Shown piece by piece: positions 63,379 through 64,000 of a stretch of 64,000 nucleotides of DNA. The notes below the pieces were generated by a model. It did no database searches. It had not been told where the DNA came from and saw nothing but the letters and a program-made list of their open reading frames with translations. The translations under genes were made by a program, and so were the position numbers. The stretch's first letter is position 1. The number at the start of each line of letters is the position of its first letter. The stretch comes from Tigriopus japonicus (taxonomy: Eukaryota > Arthropoda > Copepoda > Harpacticoida > Harpacticidae): NCBI GenBank assembly GCA_010645155.1, contig JAAGOF010000046.1, positions 910,954 to 974,953 on the forward strand. Direction: 5' to 3'.

Positions 63379-64000
63379 GATTTGCATATCTGATTTTAAG
63401 TATAACTGTACTAAAAACGTTCCTTTAAAAAGGCATTTTTAACTCTTGGTTTTTATTTGACATATGAACTACTGGCTAATTCTTGCTCGTTAGGTACTTC
63501 CTTTTTTAAATTTTCTGGATTTCGCCATTTTTGACAGTCAGATCAGTTCAGACAGATTGGTTCTTATCTTGTGGGAGCAGCTTTAACGGAATTTTTTGGC
63601 TGGATGGGCATTTACTTTTTCTTCTTTCTTATAAAATAGGTTCATTCGCCTTTTTGGGAAATTAATTCGATTTTTTCCATTTTGCAAGCATTTTTTTTCT
63701 TTTTTTTCCGTCTGTTGGGAAAAAAAATACGGGGTGCACCCATCTTACTGCACCACAATCATCTTTCTTTATAACCTTTAAGTAACACTTCTTGGAATTT
63801 ACTGGGCCAAACTAGAGCACTTTAATTATAAGAGTTCACGGATGCTTGAGATTGATTGGCGCAACTTAGGATCAGCGTATCCACTGCATTCGAGAAGAGA
63901 ATGGAAAGACCAGGAAAAGTGCAACGAATTATTGCAATGTGCACAATTTGAACATAGTCTAGACATGAACATGGGCAGTCTTGCATTTTCTTCCTAGCAC

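Overview
The window is animal nuclear DNA with long, poorly coding intergenic stretches, very short spliceosomal introns in some candidate genes, many microsatellites and one assembly gap of 104 Ns. The one securely identified family with homologues, a Tbx2/Tbx3/optomotor-blind T-box gene, is a metazoan marker. An arthropod fits best, and a small-genome crustacean such as a copepod would suit the compact introns and the BTB-zinc-finger gene, but the sequence alone does not prove the species.

Layout. From 1 to 46.9 kb I find no gene of known family. This part holds AT-rich and GC-neutral filler, microsatellites, a gap flanked by duplicated contig ends (12,967-13,288), and several candidate genes or exons that I can support only by open frames, splice signals and signal-peptide-like starts. 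The best is a four-exon minus-strand model at 21,691-22,635; weaker ones lie at about 1.0-1.4 kb, 2.7-3.0 kb, 26.3-27.0 kb, 42.3-43.1 kb and 50.9-51.3 kb. At 47,179-47,982 is an intact, intronless BTB/POZ plus two-finger C2H2 gene on the plus strand. It is followed by about 3 kb of AT-rich non-coding DNA. From 52,394 to 58,865 the minus strand carries the T-box gene: five coding exons, all splice phases consistent, 578 predicted residues, and a poly(A) signal just downstream of the stop. Its upstream side (58.9-62.3 kb) has no recognised gene. The window ends with a 467-bp foldback element with clean terminal repeats and flanking target-site duplication (62,912-63,378).

Both confident genes are predicted nuclear regulators: the T-box protein binds AGGTGTGA-type sites and patterns tissue, and the BTB-zinc-finger protein is a probable DNA-binding adaptor. 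The most interesting unexplained signal is a dispersed module, seen three times in full (8.0, 19.6 and 62.3 kb) and once in core form (8.17 kb). It is an inverted pair of AGGTGTGA-like half-sites with a fixed 4-bp spacer, followed 7-8 bp later by a CCAAT box and, in the full copies, preceded by a second CCAAT box. The half-sites match the known T-box consensus, so one copy about 3.4 kb upstream of the T-box gene's start codon could feed back on it; that link is inference. I found no CRISPR array, rRNA gene or convincing tRNA gene, and no recognisable transposase or reverse transcriptase.
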